A stretch of DNA of 64,000 bases from contig NZ_JAEFCD010000005.1 in the NCBI RefSeq assembly GCF_016405965.1, forward strand, positions 124,001 to 188,000. Reading direction: 5' to 3'. Position 1 is the stretch's first letter, and each line of letters starts with the position of its first letter. Position numbers and translations under genes: made by a program. Below the pieces are notes generated by a model. The model was given only the letters and a program-made list of their open reading frames with translations, ran no database searches and was not told where the DNA came from. Shown piece after piece: positions 7,126-15,503 of the stretch. This DNA comes from Alteromonas sp. IB21 (GTDB lineage Bacteria > Pseudomonadota > Gammaproteobacteria > Enterobacterales > Alteromonadaceae).

Positions 7126-9221
7126 GACCCCAGTATCCAGCACTGGTGAATTTTACCTTTACGGGCAAAATCTTCAGGGATAGTTTCATTTGTAATATTT
7201 TCTACAGAAAGGCCAAGTGCATTTATCGCTTGTTCGTCTAACTTAAAGCCGCGCTTATTATTGGAAAAGATGATCGTCCCTTGCGCTTTCAAACACGCCT
7301 TTGCATCGCTAAGCATTTTTACGTGATCGCGCTGCACGTCCCACGTATTCTGCATGCGCTTTGAATTTGAAAATGATGGTGGGTCGATAAAAATTAAGTC
7401 GTATTTACCTTTATGGCTACCGAGCCACGTTGTGCAATCTGCCTGAATAAACGCGTGTGGACCTGTAAGCTTGTTAAGGGCCACGTTTTTCTTTGCCCAC
7501 TCCAGGTAAGTATTCGACATATCTACCGTTGTGACTGATTTAGCGCCGCCCATGGCCGCGAAAACAGATACGCTGCCGGTGTAAGAGAAAAGGTTTAGTA
7601 CGTCCTTACCTTCTGACATCGCTTTGACTTTTTGACGGGTGTTGCGATGATCTAGGAAAAGGCCGGTATCTAAATAATCTGTCAGGTTTACCAGGAAGCG
7701 CGCGCCATTCTCAAACACTTCCATCATTTCGCCAGATTGATTTATTTTTTCGTACTGCTTAGTGCCTTTTTGCTGAGCTCGGACTTTTAATGCAATCTTT
7801 TTGGGCGACACGCCTGTCACCGCGGGCAGATGAAGCAATACTTCTTGGAGGCGCTTTCGGGCTTTGTCTTCCGATACCGTTTTCGGTGGCGCATACTCTT
7901 GTACTACAAGCCATTCATCATATCGATCTACCGCTACATTATAATCCGGCAGATCGGCATCGTAGATACGATAGCAGTTTGTGTTTGCGCTTTTTATCCA
8001 GCCTTTCATACGCTTGAGGTTTTTCTTCAAACGGTTAGCGAATTCGTGATTGCCTGCATCTTCGCTGAACTGTACCGTGTTATCTTCATCTAACACGTAG
8101 TTGGCAAGGCGACATTCTAGCTTACCGTTATTCATGGCGTAGTCTTTAGTTGCACGAAGTTTTAATACGCGAAGTAAGTCGCGGTTACTGCTAAGTAGCG
8201 AAACGTGCCACCCCTTCCATGCTTCTTTAAAACGTTTGCCCCAATCGCTAAATAGCGGAATTAGCGAGGTAAGTTCACCAAGGCGTTCGCCATAAGGAGG
8301 GTTTGATACCACATAGCCGGGAGTTGCTACTGGTGGGGACGACTTTGTTGCATCTTGCTGAGAAAATGAAATATCACTGAACACGCCAGCAAAATCTGCA
8401 TTGGCTTTGGCAATCGCCACCATCTTACGGCTAAAATCACCGGCGTAAATGCCGCCTTCACAGCGTGGTTTTTGAACCGTAATTGCGTTTTCGAGCAAGG
8501 CGTCCCATAGTTTTTCTTCATGGCCTAACCACTTAGTAAAACCCCAATAGGAGCGCTTAATACCCGGTGCGATATTTCGGGCGATATATGCGGCCTCAAT
8601 GGCGATGGTGCCTGAGCCACACATTAAATCAACCAATGGCGCGCTTGTATTTTCGGTCCAACCACTGCGCATTAGCATTGCACTTGCAATGTGTTCTTTT
8701 AGTGGTGCATCACCGGTTTCTTGCCTGTAAGCACGCTGGTGGAGACTGGCTCCCGCCAAATCGATACCTAAGATCACGTTATCGCGATGAAGTCTTGCGT
8801 AAACAGAAATATCAGGCGTTTTGCGTTCTACTGAAGGGCGAGTTAAACCTTGCTCAACAAACGAGTCAACAATCGCATCCTTGACGCGCACTGCGCCAAA
8901 CTGTGTGTTTTTAATCGCAAAATTGGTGCCGATAAACTGTACAGATAAAGTATGACGTGAATCCATCTGCATTTGCCAATCGATGCCCATCGCGGTGTTA
9001 TAAAGGGCGTCGGCATCCCCTGCTTTACCAGACGCGAGCACCCAGATTACGCGGTTTGCTAGTCGCGACCACAAGCAAAGTTTGTAAGCATCTTCTTTTG
9101 ACCCTTCAAACTGTATAGTGCCTGGCCCTTGTTTAATTTGTGCATCAGGGCATAGGTTCAGCACTTCTTGCTTTAATAGTTCGTCAAGACCGCGACTGGT
9201 CGTAACCAGAATAGTATTCAT
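7122..9221 (-). CDS. rlmL: Bifunctional 23S rRNA methyltransferase RlmKL (m2G2445 / m7G2069)
   Basis: 699 residues, matching the fused RlmKL of E. coli (702 aa). An N-terminal THUMP domain (about 45-160) is followed by the RlmL methyltransferase, with SAM motif DLMCGSGTIAIEA near 198 and catalytic NPPYGER at 307-313. The C-terminal RlmK methyltransferase has SAM motif NLFSYTGSVSVFAAMGGA and IFIDPPSFSNSKRM. The enzyme makes m2G2445 and m7G2069 near the peptidyl transferase centre during 50S assembly. It is the first gene of the coupled rlmKL-glutaredoxin-uup unit. Both domains look intact. Confidence 0.97.
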   Translation of the reverse strand: MNTILVTTSRGLDELLKQEVLNLCPDAQIKQGPGTIQFEGSKEDAYKLCLWSRLANRVIWVLASGKAGDADALYNTAMGIDWQMQMDSRHTLSVQFIGTNFAIKNTQFGAVRVKDAIVDSFVEQGLTRPSVERKTPDISVYARLHRDNVILGIDLAGASLHQRAYRQETGDAPLKEHIASAMLMRSGWTENTSAPLVDLMCGSGTIAIEAAYIARNIAPGIKRSYWGFTKWLGHEEKLWDALLENAITVQKPRCEGGIYAGDFSRKMVAIAKANADFAGVFSDISFSQQDATKSSPPVATPGYVVSNPPYGERLGELTSLIPLFSDWGKRFKEAWKGWHVSLLSSNRDLLRVLKLRATKDYAMNNGKLECRLANYVLDEDNTVQFSEDAGNHEFANRLKKNLKRMKGWIKSANTNCYRIYDADLPDYNVAVDRYDEWLVVQEYAPPKTVSEDKARKRLQEVLLHLPAVTGVSPKKIALKVRAQQKGTKQYEKINQSGEMMEVFENGARFLVNLTDYLDTGLFLDHRNTRQKVKAMSEGKDVLNLFSYTGSVSVFAAMGGAKSVTTVDMSNTYLEWAKKNVALNKLTGPHAFIQADCTTWLGSHKGKYDLIFIDPPSFSNSKRMQNTWDVQRDHVKMLSDAKACLKAQGTIIFSNNKRGFKLDEQAINALGLSVENITNETIPEDFARKGKIHQCWILGS

Positions 9222-9238
9222 TCAATTACCTGTTTTTG

Positions 9239-9273
9239 GTGTGCATGCTTTTTTTACAATTGAGCATGCACAC
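9239..9273. repeat. Perfect 10-base inverted repeat between pyrD and rlmKL
   Basis: Arms GTGTGCATGC (9239-9248) and GCATGCACAC (9264-9273) enclose a 15-base loop containing a T run. It lies in the 74-base gap after pyrD and before rlmKL. No T tract follows on the minus strand, so it is not a classic terminator. It may be a mRNA-stabilising or processing hairpin, or a protein site. Confidence 0.6.
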
Positions 9274-9295
9274 GAGAGATTATTTTTCAGATGTA

Positions 9296-10348
9296 TTATA
9301 ACGCGTTTACGATGCGTTTAACGAGATTCGGGCCTTGGTAAATAAAAGCCGAATAGACTTGAACAAGCGATGCACCTGCATTGAGCCTTTCTTGGGCCGT
9401 CGTGGGCGAGTCTATTCCACCTACGCCAATTATCGGAATCGCGCGGTCGAGTGCTTTGTTCAACTTGCGCGTGACTTCAAGGCTCATGTCAGTCATTACC
9501 GAACCACTCAATCCCCCCATTTCATCCGCATGTTTCAGCCCAGCTACGGCATCTCGGGAGAGCGTGGTATTCGTCGCTATTACACCATCCATCTTGCTGT
9601 TCAATAAAGATGCCGCAATGCTGTCGATTTCAACATCACTCAAATCAGGCGCAATTTTAATAAATAGCGGTACGTATTTTCCGTGAGTTTGCGTCAGTGT
9701 CTCCTGCGCTGCTTTCAGGCCTACCAATAATTTATCGAGCGCTTCACCGTATTGAAGGTTTCTGAGCCCTGGCGTATTTGGCGAAGAAATATTTATAGTC
9801 ACATAGCTAGCGTAAGGATATACCTTATTAAGGCACATTAGGTAGTCGTCGAGGGCGTTAGCTTCTTCGGTATCTTTGTTTTTACCAATATTGATGCCAA
9901 TAGGCCCTTTAAACTCTGCCTTTTTCACCTGTTCAACGAGATGATCAACGCCTTTGTTATTAAAGCCCATGCGATTGATAATGGCGTGCTTTTCAGGAAT
10001 TCTAAATAGACGAGGTTTAGGATTTCCAGGTTGAGGGCGTGGCGTAACCGTACCAATTTCAACAAAGCCAAAACCCATACTGGCAAATGCATCTATGCAG
10101 TCGCCATTTTTATCAAGGCCTGCGGCAAGTCCCACGGGATTTTCAAACGTCATTCCAGCAACGGTCACAGGCTTTTTGATTGTAGGAGTGCTGTACATCC
10201 ATTTCAGCGGTGTGTGTTGTGTCTTGTTTAACCAGTTAATGGTGAAATCGTGACTTTTTTCAGGTTCGCACTGAAGTAAGAATTTTTGCACTAAAGATTG
10301 CATGGCTAATTTAAACGCTCGCTTATTAAGGGCCTGCTGCTCGTTCAT
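9296..10348 (-). CDS. pyrD: Dihydroorotate dehydrogenase (quinone), class 2
   Basis: Fourth step of pyrimidine synthesis: oxidises dihydroorotate to orotate with FMN and passes electrons to membrane quinone. Class 2 features are visible: an amphipathic N-terminus ([18 protein letters not shown]) that docks on the membrane, and [14 protein letters not shown], which carries the catalytic serine of this class. The FMN phosphate site is seen as GVGGI near the C-terminus. Length as listed is 350 aa, against 336 in E. coli. The first 15 residues are extra, so ATG at 10303 (335 aa) is a real alternative start. Neither start has a clear ribosome binding site. The gene stands alone, with the GDH terminator upstream. 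Confidence 0.95.
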   Translation of the reverse strand: MNEQQALNKRAFKLAMQSLVQKFLLQCEPEKSHDFTINWLNKTQHTPLKWMYSTPTIKKPVTVAGMTFENPVGLAAGLDKNGDCIDAFASMGFGFVEIGTVTPRPQPGNPKPRLFRIPEKHAIINRMGFNNKGVDHLVEQVKKAEFKGPIGINIGKNKDTEEANALDDYLMCLNKVYPYASYVTINISSPNTPGLRNLQYGEALDKLLVGLKAAQETLTQTHGKYVPLFIKIAPDLSDVEIDSIAASLLNSKMDGVIATNTTLSRDAVAGLKHADEMGGLSGSVMTDMSLEVTRKLNKALDRAIPIIGVGGIDSPTTAQERLNAGASLVQVYSAFIYQGPNLVKRIVNAL

Positions 10349-10423
10349 AGTTGTGGTGATAGTGCTCAGGAGTTAGTCCTCGCACTGATGTAAAATTACA
10401 CAACAATGATCACTCGACCAATA

Positions 10424-10447
10424 AAAAGCCCTGATAAACAGGGCTTA
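10424..10447 (-). terminator. Rho-independent terminator of the glutamate dehydrogenase gene
   Basis: Stem AAGCCCTG / CAGGGCTT (10426-10433 and 10439-10446) with a 5-base loop. On the minus strand it is followed by TTTTTATT. It lies about 22 bases after the GDH stop. Confidence 0.85.
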
Positions 10448-10468
10448 AATTATTAAGGTGCGTGTATT

Positions 10469-13400
10469 CTAATGGTTAGACTTCACGCTTAAAAGCATCA
10501 ATTCACGTAAAGCGACAGAAAATTTCGCAAATTCGTGGGTTGTACTGGTCTTAAACTCTGACATCATATGATACCAACGCTTCAACAGTACCTGATTACT
10601 TTCAATCCATTGATCCAGTATTTGATCAGCATCACTTAGATCTTCGCGCGATGCCAGCAGGTTCGCGGCAATTGAACGCTGCTGCCAATCTAGTTCTTCT
10701 CGGTAAGATGCACGTGCAAGTGCTTGCCAATGGTTGCTTACCGCCTGATTGTTAATTTGGTCTAAGAACCAATGCAGCTCTAAACGAGAACCCAATTGAT
10801 AGTAAAGCTTAGCTACCACATCGGTATCGTGCTTGTCTGCTTCTACTATTTGCGCCAGATCGAAGCTTGAGAACATGTTTGAGAAGCTCGCTACCTGATA
10901 AGCGATGTCTTGTGGAACACCTTTATCAATGTATTTTTGAGTAGCTGCTTCTAGCTGCGCATATTCACTTTCAACAAGATAATGCTGTAAGTTTTTCGAC
11001 AAGGTATCAAATGTGCCGCGATAGCTCGCAATGGCGTCTTCAATGCTCTGCGCTTTGTTACCATGACGTATATACCAACGTGCAGCACGGCGCATGATCC
11101 TGCGCGCTTCATCTAACATCTTAAGCTGCAGCTTAGCGGGAATAATGTTATCAAGCTCTTCAATACGTGACCACAGCGTTTTCATATTGAAAATACCGTG
11201 CACAATCGCATACGCGTCTGCTATTTCGCTCACACTTGCGCCTGTTTCTTCCTGCATTCTGAAAACAAAGTTAAGCCCCATATCATTAACCATGTTGTTG
11301 GTTAGCTTAGTAGCTATAATCTCGCTTCGAAGCGGGTGTTGCTGCATGTGCGTAGCAAATCTTTCGCGAAGTATTGATGGGAACGCTTCTACTAGTAACT
11401 TACCGTGATAAGGGTTATCAGTAATTTCAGGAATGTTAAGCGCGTCTTTCAACACCATTTTTCCGTAGGCGATAAGTACGCTCAGCTCAGGACGGGTCAA
11501 CCCTTGATCTGAAGCCACGCGGTCTGAAATCTCATCATCGCTTGGGATAAATTCCAATTCACGATTTAACTGGCCTTCCCGTTCAAGACCGTGAATAAAG
11601 CGCAACTGCTCTTTAAGTTGTTTAACGCCCGCAAGCTCTGTAATAGAGATTGATTGTGTTTGACGATAGCAATCCTCGAGTACAATGCGACTTACATCGT
11701 CGGTCATGTCGTAAAGCAATTTATTACGTTGTTTGAGCGTTAACTCACCGTCATTCACCAGGCTGTTAAGTAATATTTTGATATTTACTTCATTATCCGA
11801 ACAGTCTACACCACCCACGTTATCGATAAAGTCAGTGTTGACCCGGCCACCATTGGACGCATACTCAATACGACCTAATTGCGTTAAACCTAAGTTACCG
11901 CCCTCACCCACAATCTTAGCTTGAACGTCACGACCATTAACTCGCAAGTCATCGTTAGCACGGTCGCCAACATCAGAGTGAGATTCTTTTTTGCTCTTAA
12001 TGTAGGTACCGATTCCGCCGTTCCACAGAAGGTCGACGGGCATTTTCAATATATTGTGAATAAGTTCGTTAGGCGTCATAGTTAGCTGGCGTGTACCCAA
12101 CCATTTTTTCATTTCAGGCGTAAGCTTAATTGACTTTGACGCACGGCTAAATACACCACCGCCTTTTGAAATTAGCTTACTGTCATAGTCTTCCCAGCTA
12201 AGGCTTGGGTTTTCAAACAGACGCTGACGTTCCTTATAGCTCGCCGCTGCATCGGGGCTTGGGTCAAAGAAAATATGCAAATGGTTAAATGCCGCGATTA
12301 GTCGCGTGTGCTCGGAAAGCAACATACCGTTACCGAATACGTCGCCTGCCATGTCACCTACACCTACACATGTAAAATCTGTGGTTTGACAGTCAATACC
12401 GATTTCGCGGAAGTGACGCTTCACTGATTCCCATCCCCCACGGGCAGTTATGCCCATCTTTTTATGGTCGTAACCAATGCTTCCGCCAGATGCAAATGCA
12501 TCCCCTAGCCAGAAACCAAACTCTTCGGCAATGCCATTAGCAATGTCAGAGAACGTCGCGGTGCCTTTATCCGCCGCGACAACCAAGTATGGATCATCAT
12601 CGTCGAGACGAACCACATCGTTAGGCGGTACAATCTCGCCGTTAACGATGTTATCGGTAATATCAAGTAAGCTAGTAATGAAAATACGGTAACAGGCTTG
12701 ACCTTCTGCCTGAATCGCCGCGCGGCCTTCACCTACGGGCAAGTTCTTGCAAACAAAACCACCTTTTGCGCCGACCGGAACAATTACGGTATTTTTAACT
12801 TGCTGCGCCTTAACCAACCCTAACACTTCTGTTCTAAAATCTTCTTGGCGGTCTGACCAACGCAAACCACCACGGGCAACTTTACCGCCTCTTAAATGCA
12901 CACCTTCTACACGCGGGCTGTAAACAAATATTTCGAACTTCGGCAAGGGTAGCGGCATCTCAGGGATAAGTTCTGGCAGCATTTTAAACGAAACGTAAGA
13001 CTTTTCGTTTCCAGCGTCGTCAGGCTGGTAGAAATTAGTACGTAACGTTGCTGACATCATGTCTAAATAACGACGAATAATACGGTCATCATCCAAGTTA
13101 CTAACATTATCCAACTGCGCTTTGATATCTTCTAGCAGCGCTTCTTCCTTCTTCACGTTACGCTTTTTCTTAGGGTTGAAGCGAAGGTCAAAGAAATCAA
13201 CAAGTAAACGGGCGATATTTGGATAGTTCGATAGCGTGTTGGCAATATAATCTCGGCTGAACGAACTGCCTGTCTGACGCATGTATTTTGCATAAGCACG
13301 CAATATCGTGACCTTTCTGCCTGTCATGTTCGCGCCAAGGATCAGGCGGTTAAAAGCGTCATCTTCTAATGTCTTAGTCCACACCTTAGCAAAGGCGTCT

Positions 13401-15307
13401 TGGAACAACGTTTGAGCCTTCTCCATATCGAAATGCTGACCGCTTTTGTGAAGCATGGTGAAGTCCATTACCCAGTTACGCTCACCCTCTGAACACGTTA
13501 TTTTATAAGGACTTTCATCGATTACGCGTAACCCAAAGTTCTCCAACATGGGCAGAACATCAGATAAGTGAATAGGCTCAGCACGATGAAAAAGCTTAAG
13601 CTTGACAACCTGGCTGTCAGCGTCCTCTTCTTGAGGACGATAGAAGAGCATGTCAAGGGTATGATTGTCGTCTAGCATTTCTAATTTGCCGATATCGACA
13701 AGCGCTGCTGACGGCAAGTTGTGCTCCATATAGCTTCGAGAAAACGCGTTATTGTATTTACGCTCTAGCGCTTTGCCTGACGCTTCACCATGAGCTGCAG
13801 AAATTGCTGATGCCAATCTGTCGTTCCACGTTTTGGTCAACTCAATTATATTTTGCTCTATTTCCTTCACATCGAATTCCGCGTTGTTATCGTTGACTCT
13901 GGCAATGTAGTGCGTGCGTGCATACACAGACTCTGAAAAAAATGTCGTAAATTCTACTTCTTCCGTTGCGCCTAGTGATGCCTTTAAAAGCGCTTGGGTC
14001 TCTTTTCTTAACTGCGTGTTATAGCGCTCTCTTGGAACAAATACCATGCATGAGAAAAAGCGCCCGAAGATATCTTTACGAATGAATAAGCGAGAGATAC
14101 CTCTCTCTTGCATCTGGAAGATACCCATGACGATTTGTGCTAACTCTTCAGCAGGGGTCTGAAGTAACTCATCACGAGGATAGGTTTCAATAATGTTTGC
14201 GAACGCTTTGTACGCGTGTGTGCCGGGTTCAAAACCCGATAGTTCACAGATGCGTTTAATCTTCTCACGGAGTATAGGTAACTGCGTCACACTATTGTTA
14301 TAGAAAGAAGCGGAATACAAGCCTAGAAAACGGTGTTCACCCACAACCTGGCCGTCTTCATTGAACACTTTTACCCCAACATAATCCATATAAGCAGGAC
14401 GATGCACCCGGGCACGTGAATTCGTCTTTGTCAAAATTAGCGGGTTACTGCTTAACGCTTCAGCCCTTGCAGATGCTGGTAAGCGAGATAACAAGCGTTC
14501 ACGATCGTTGATTGAATTCTTTAATAAGCCAAGGCTCGTGTCGTTTTGAGGTATCCATCTGTGGTCGCCTTCAATAGCTTTGACGTCATAATAACGATAC
14601 CCCATCATGGTGAAGTTATGATCGCCTAACCACTCTAAATATGCTTTCGTTTGCTTTTTCGCTTCTGGCGATACTGGCCAATTAAACGTGGCGTTATTTT
14701 TAATAACGTCCTGCAAAGTGTTAGTCATTCCCTGCCAGTCTTTTACCGCTAATGACACCTCATCGACGACTGAATGAAGCTCTTTGGTTAACGCATCGAT
14801 ATCCTTTTTCGATGTTTGCGTATCAATCTCTATAAAAATAACGGTTTCTTTTTTTGCACCTTCAATCGATTTACCAGGCTCAACAAATGCCTGTACTTTA
14901 TTCGTGCCGTCTCGTTTGATACCAATTGGGCTGTGAAGGAACAAGTGCGCAGTAATATTCAACCTGTTTAGCAGCATGCGTACTGAGTCGACCAAAAACG
15001 GCATGTCAGACACGATAATCTCGACGATAGTATGGCTTGAGTGCCAGCCGTGCTTTGCTATTTCCGGATTGAATACACGTATATATGGCGCGTTGTTGTC
15101 AAATTTCGCTAACCCATTCCATAAGCTGAGTGTTGCACCATAGAGGTCGCTGTCGTTTCGGTTTTCTAAATCATCGCTAGAAATATTTTTATACAACAGG
15201 CGTCCGAATTGCTGCACAAGAGACTTCTGCTTGGTATCTACTTTCTTGTCGATAAGTGCAAATACGTTGTCTAGCAGTACTGAGTGTCGCTGTGAGGTGA
15301 CTGTCAT
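10469..15307 (-). CDS. gdhB: NAD-specific glutamate dehydrogenase, large (about 180 kDa) class
   Basis: 1612 residues, the expected size for the GDH180 class (PF05088 family). It oxidises glutamate to 2-oxoglutarate plus ammonia with NAD+, a catabolic role. A long N-terminal regulatory part (about 1-700) precedes the catalytic dehydrogenase region. That region holds GGKVARGGLRWSDR and VGAKGGFVCK (about residues 810-850, with the substrate-binding Lys), then CVGVGDMAGDVFGNGM (about 980) and IVGEGGNLGLTQLGR in the nucleotide-binding part. A long helical C-terminal domain follows. The start gives MTVTSQRHSVLLDNVF. A perfect 9-base-arm palindrome lies 26 bases upstream. It fits a cell using amino acids as carbon source, together with bkd, sdaA and pepN here. 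Confidence 0.96.
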   Translation of the reverse strand: MTVTSQRHSVLLDNVFALIDKKVDTKQKSLVQQFGRLLYKNISSDDLENRNDSDLYGATLSLWNGLAKFDNNAPYIRVFNPEIAKHGWHSSHTIVEIIVSDMPFLVDSVRMLLNRLNITAHLFLHSPIGIKRDGTNKVQAFVEPGKSIEGAKKETVIFIEIDTQTSKKDIDALTKELHSVVDEVSLAVKDWQGMTNTLQDVIKNNATFNWPVSPEAKKQTKAYLEWLGDHNFTMMGYRYYDVKAIEGDHRWIPQNDTSLGLLKNSINDRERLLSRLPASARAEALSSNPLILTKTNSRARVHRPAYMDYVGVKVFNEDGQVVGEHRFLGLYSASFYNNSVTQLPILREKIKRICELSGFEPGTHAYKAFANIIETYPRDELLQTPAEELAQIVMGIFQMQERGISRLFIRKDIFGRFFSCMVFVPRERYNTQLRKETQALLKASLGATEEVEFTTFFSESVYARTHYIARVNDNNAEFDVKEIEQNIIELTKTWNDRLASAISAAHGEASGKALERKYNNAFSRSYMEHNLPSAALVDIGKLEMLDDNHTLDMLFYRPQEEDADSQVVKLKLFHRAEPIHLSDVLPMLENFGLRVIDESPYKITCSEGERNWVMDFTMLHKSGQHFDMEKAQTLFQDAFAKVWTKTLEDDAFNRLILGANMTGRKVTILRAYAKYMRQTGSSFSRDYIANTLSNYPNIARLLVDFFDLRFNPKKKRNVKKEEALLEDIKAQLDNVSNLDDDRIIRRYLDMMSATLRTNFYQPDDAGNEKSYVSFKMLPELIPEMPLPLPKFEIFVYSPRVEGVHLRGGKVARGGLRWSDRQEDFRTEVLGLVKAQQVKNTVIVPVGAKGGFVCKNLPVGEGRAAIQAEGQACYRIFITSLLDITDNIVNGEIVPPNDVVRLDDDDPYLVVAADKGTATFSDIANGIAEEFGFWLGDAFASGGSIGYDHKKMGITARGGWESVKRHFREIGIDCQTTDFTCVGVGDMAGDVFGNGMLLSEHTRLIAAFNHLHIFFDPSPDAAASYKERQRLFENPSLSWEDYDSKLISKGGGVFSRASKSIKLTPEMKKWLGTRQLTMTPNELIHNILKMPVDLLWNGGIGTYIKSKKESHSDVGDRANDDLRVNGRDVQAKIVGEGGNLGLTQLGRIEYASNGGRVNTDFIDNVGGVDCSDNEVNIKILLNSLVNDGELTLKQRNKLLYDMTDDVSRIVLEDCYRQTQSISITELAGVKQLKEQLRFIHGLEREGQLNRELEFIPSDDEISDRVASDQGLTRPELSVLIAYGKMVLKDALNIPEITDNPYHGKLLVEAFPSILRERFATHMQQHPLRSEIIATKLTNNMVNDMGLNFVFRMQEETGASVSEIADAYAIVHGIFNMKTLWSRIEELDNIIPAKLQLKMLDEARRIMRRAARWYIRHGNKAQSIEDAIASYRGTFDTLSKNLQHYLVESEYAQLEAATQKYIDKGVPQDIAYQVASFSNMFSSFDLAQIVEADKHDTDVVAKLYYQLGSRLELHWFLDQINNQAVSNHWQALARASYREELDWQQRSIAANLLASREDLSDADQILDQWIESNQVLLKRWYHMMSEFKTSTTHEFAKFSVALRELMLLSVKSNH

Positions 15308-15332
15308 TTGTTAACCTTTTTTGAATGTCGTA

Positions 15333-15352
15333 ATACCAGTTCAAACTGGTAT
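15333..15352. promoter_or_regulatory. Perfect palindrome upstream of gdhB, candidate operator
   Basis: Arms ATACCAGTT and AACTGGTAT are separated by CA and are perfectly symmetric. It sits 26-45 bases before the GDH start, in the 5' untranslated or promoter region. The half-site AACTGG recalls GntR-type operators, but the orientation differs from FadR and I cannot name the regulator. It could also be an RNA hairpin in the leader or a dispersed repeat. Confidence 0.5.
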
Positions 15353-15452
15353 AAGTGCCGAGTACCAAACTATTTTCTCTAATAAATGACGCTAATGAAA
15401 GCCCATTTTTAACCTTATATTAACAGCATAGATAACTATGCAGAAAACACCC

Positions 15453-15480
15453 AAAAAAAAGGGCCAAAAGGCCCTTTTTT
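15453..15480. terminator. Terminator after the RND permease operon
   Basis: Stem GGGCC-AAAA-GGCCC (15461-15474) is flanked by an A8 run on the left and a T6 run on the right. It is followed by T-rich RNA on either strand. It lies 24 bases past the stop of the minus-strand RND gene and ends the DUF1302 operon. Confidence 0.85.
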
Positions 15481-15503
15481 ATGCTTAGCTATGCAAAAAT
15501 ATT

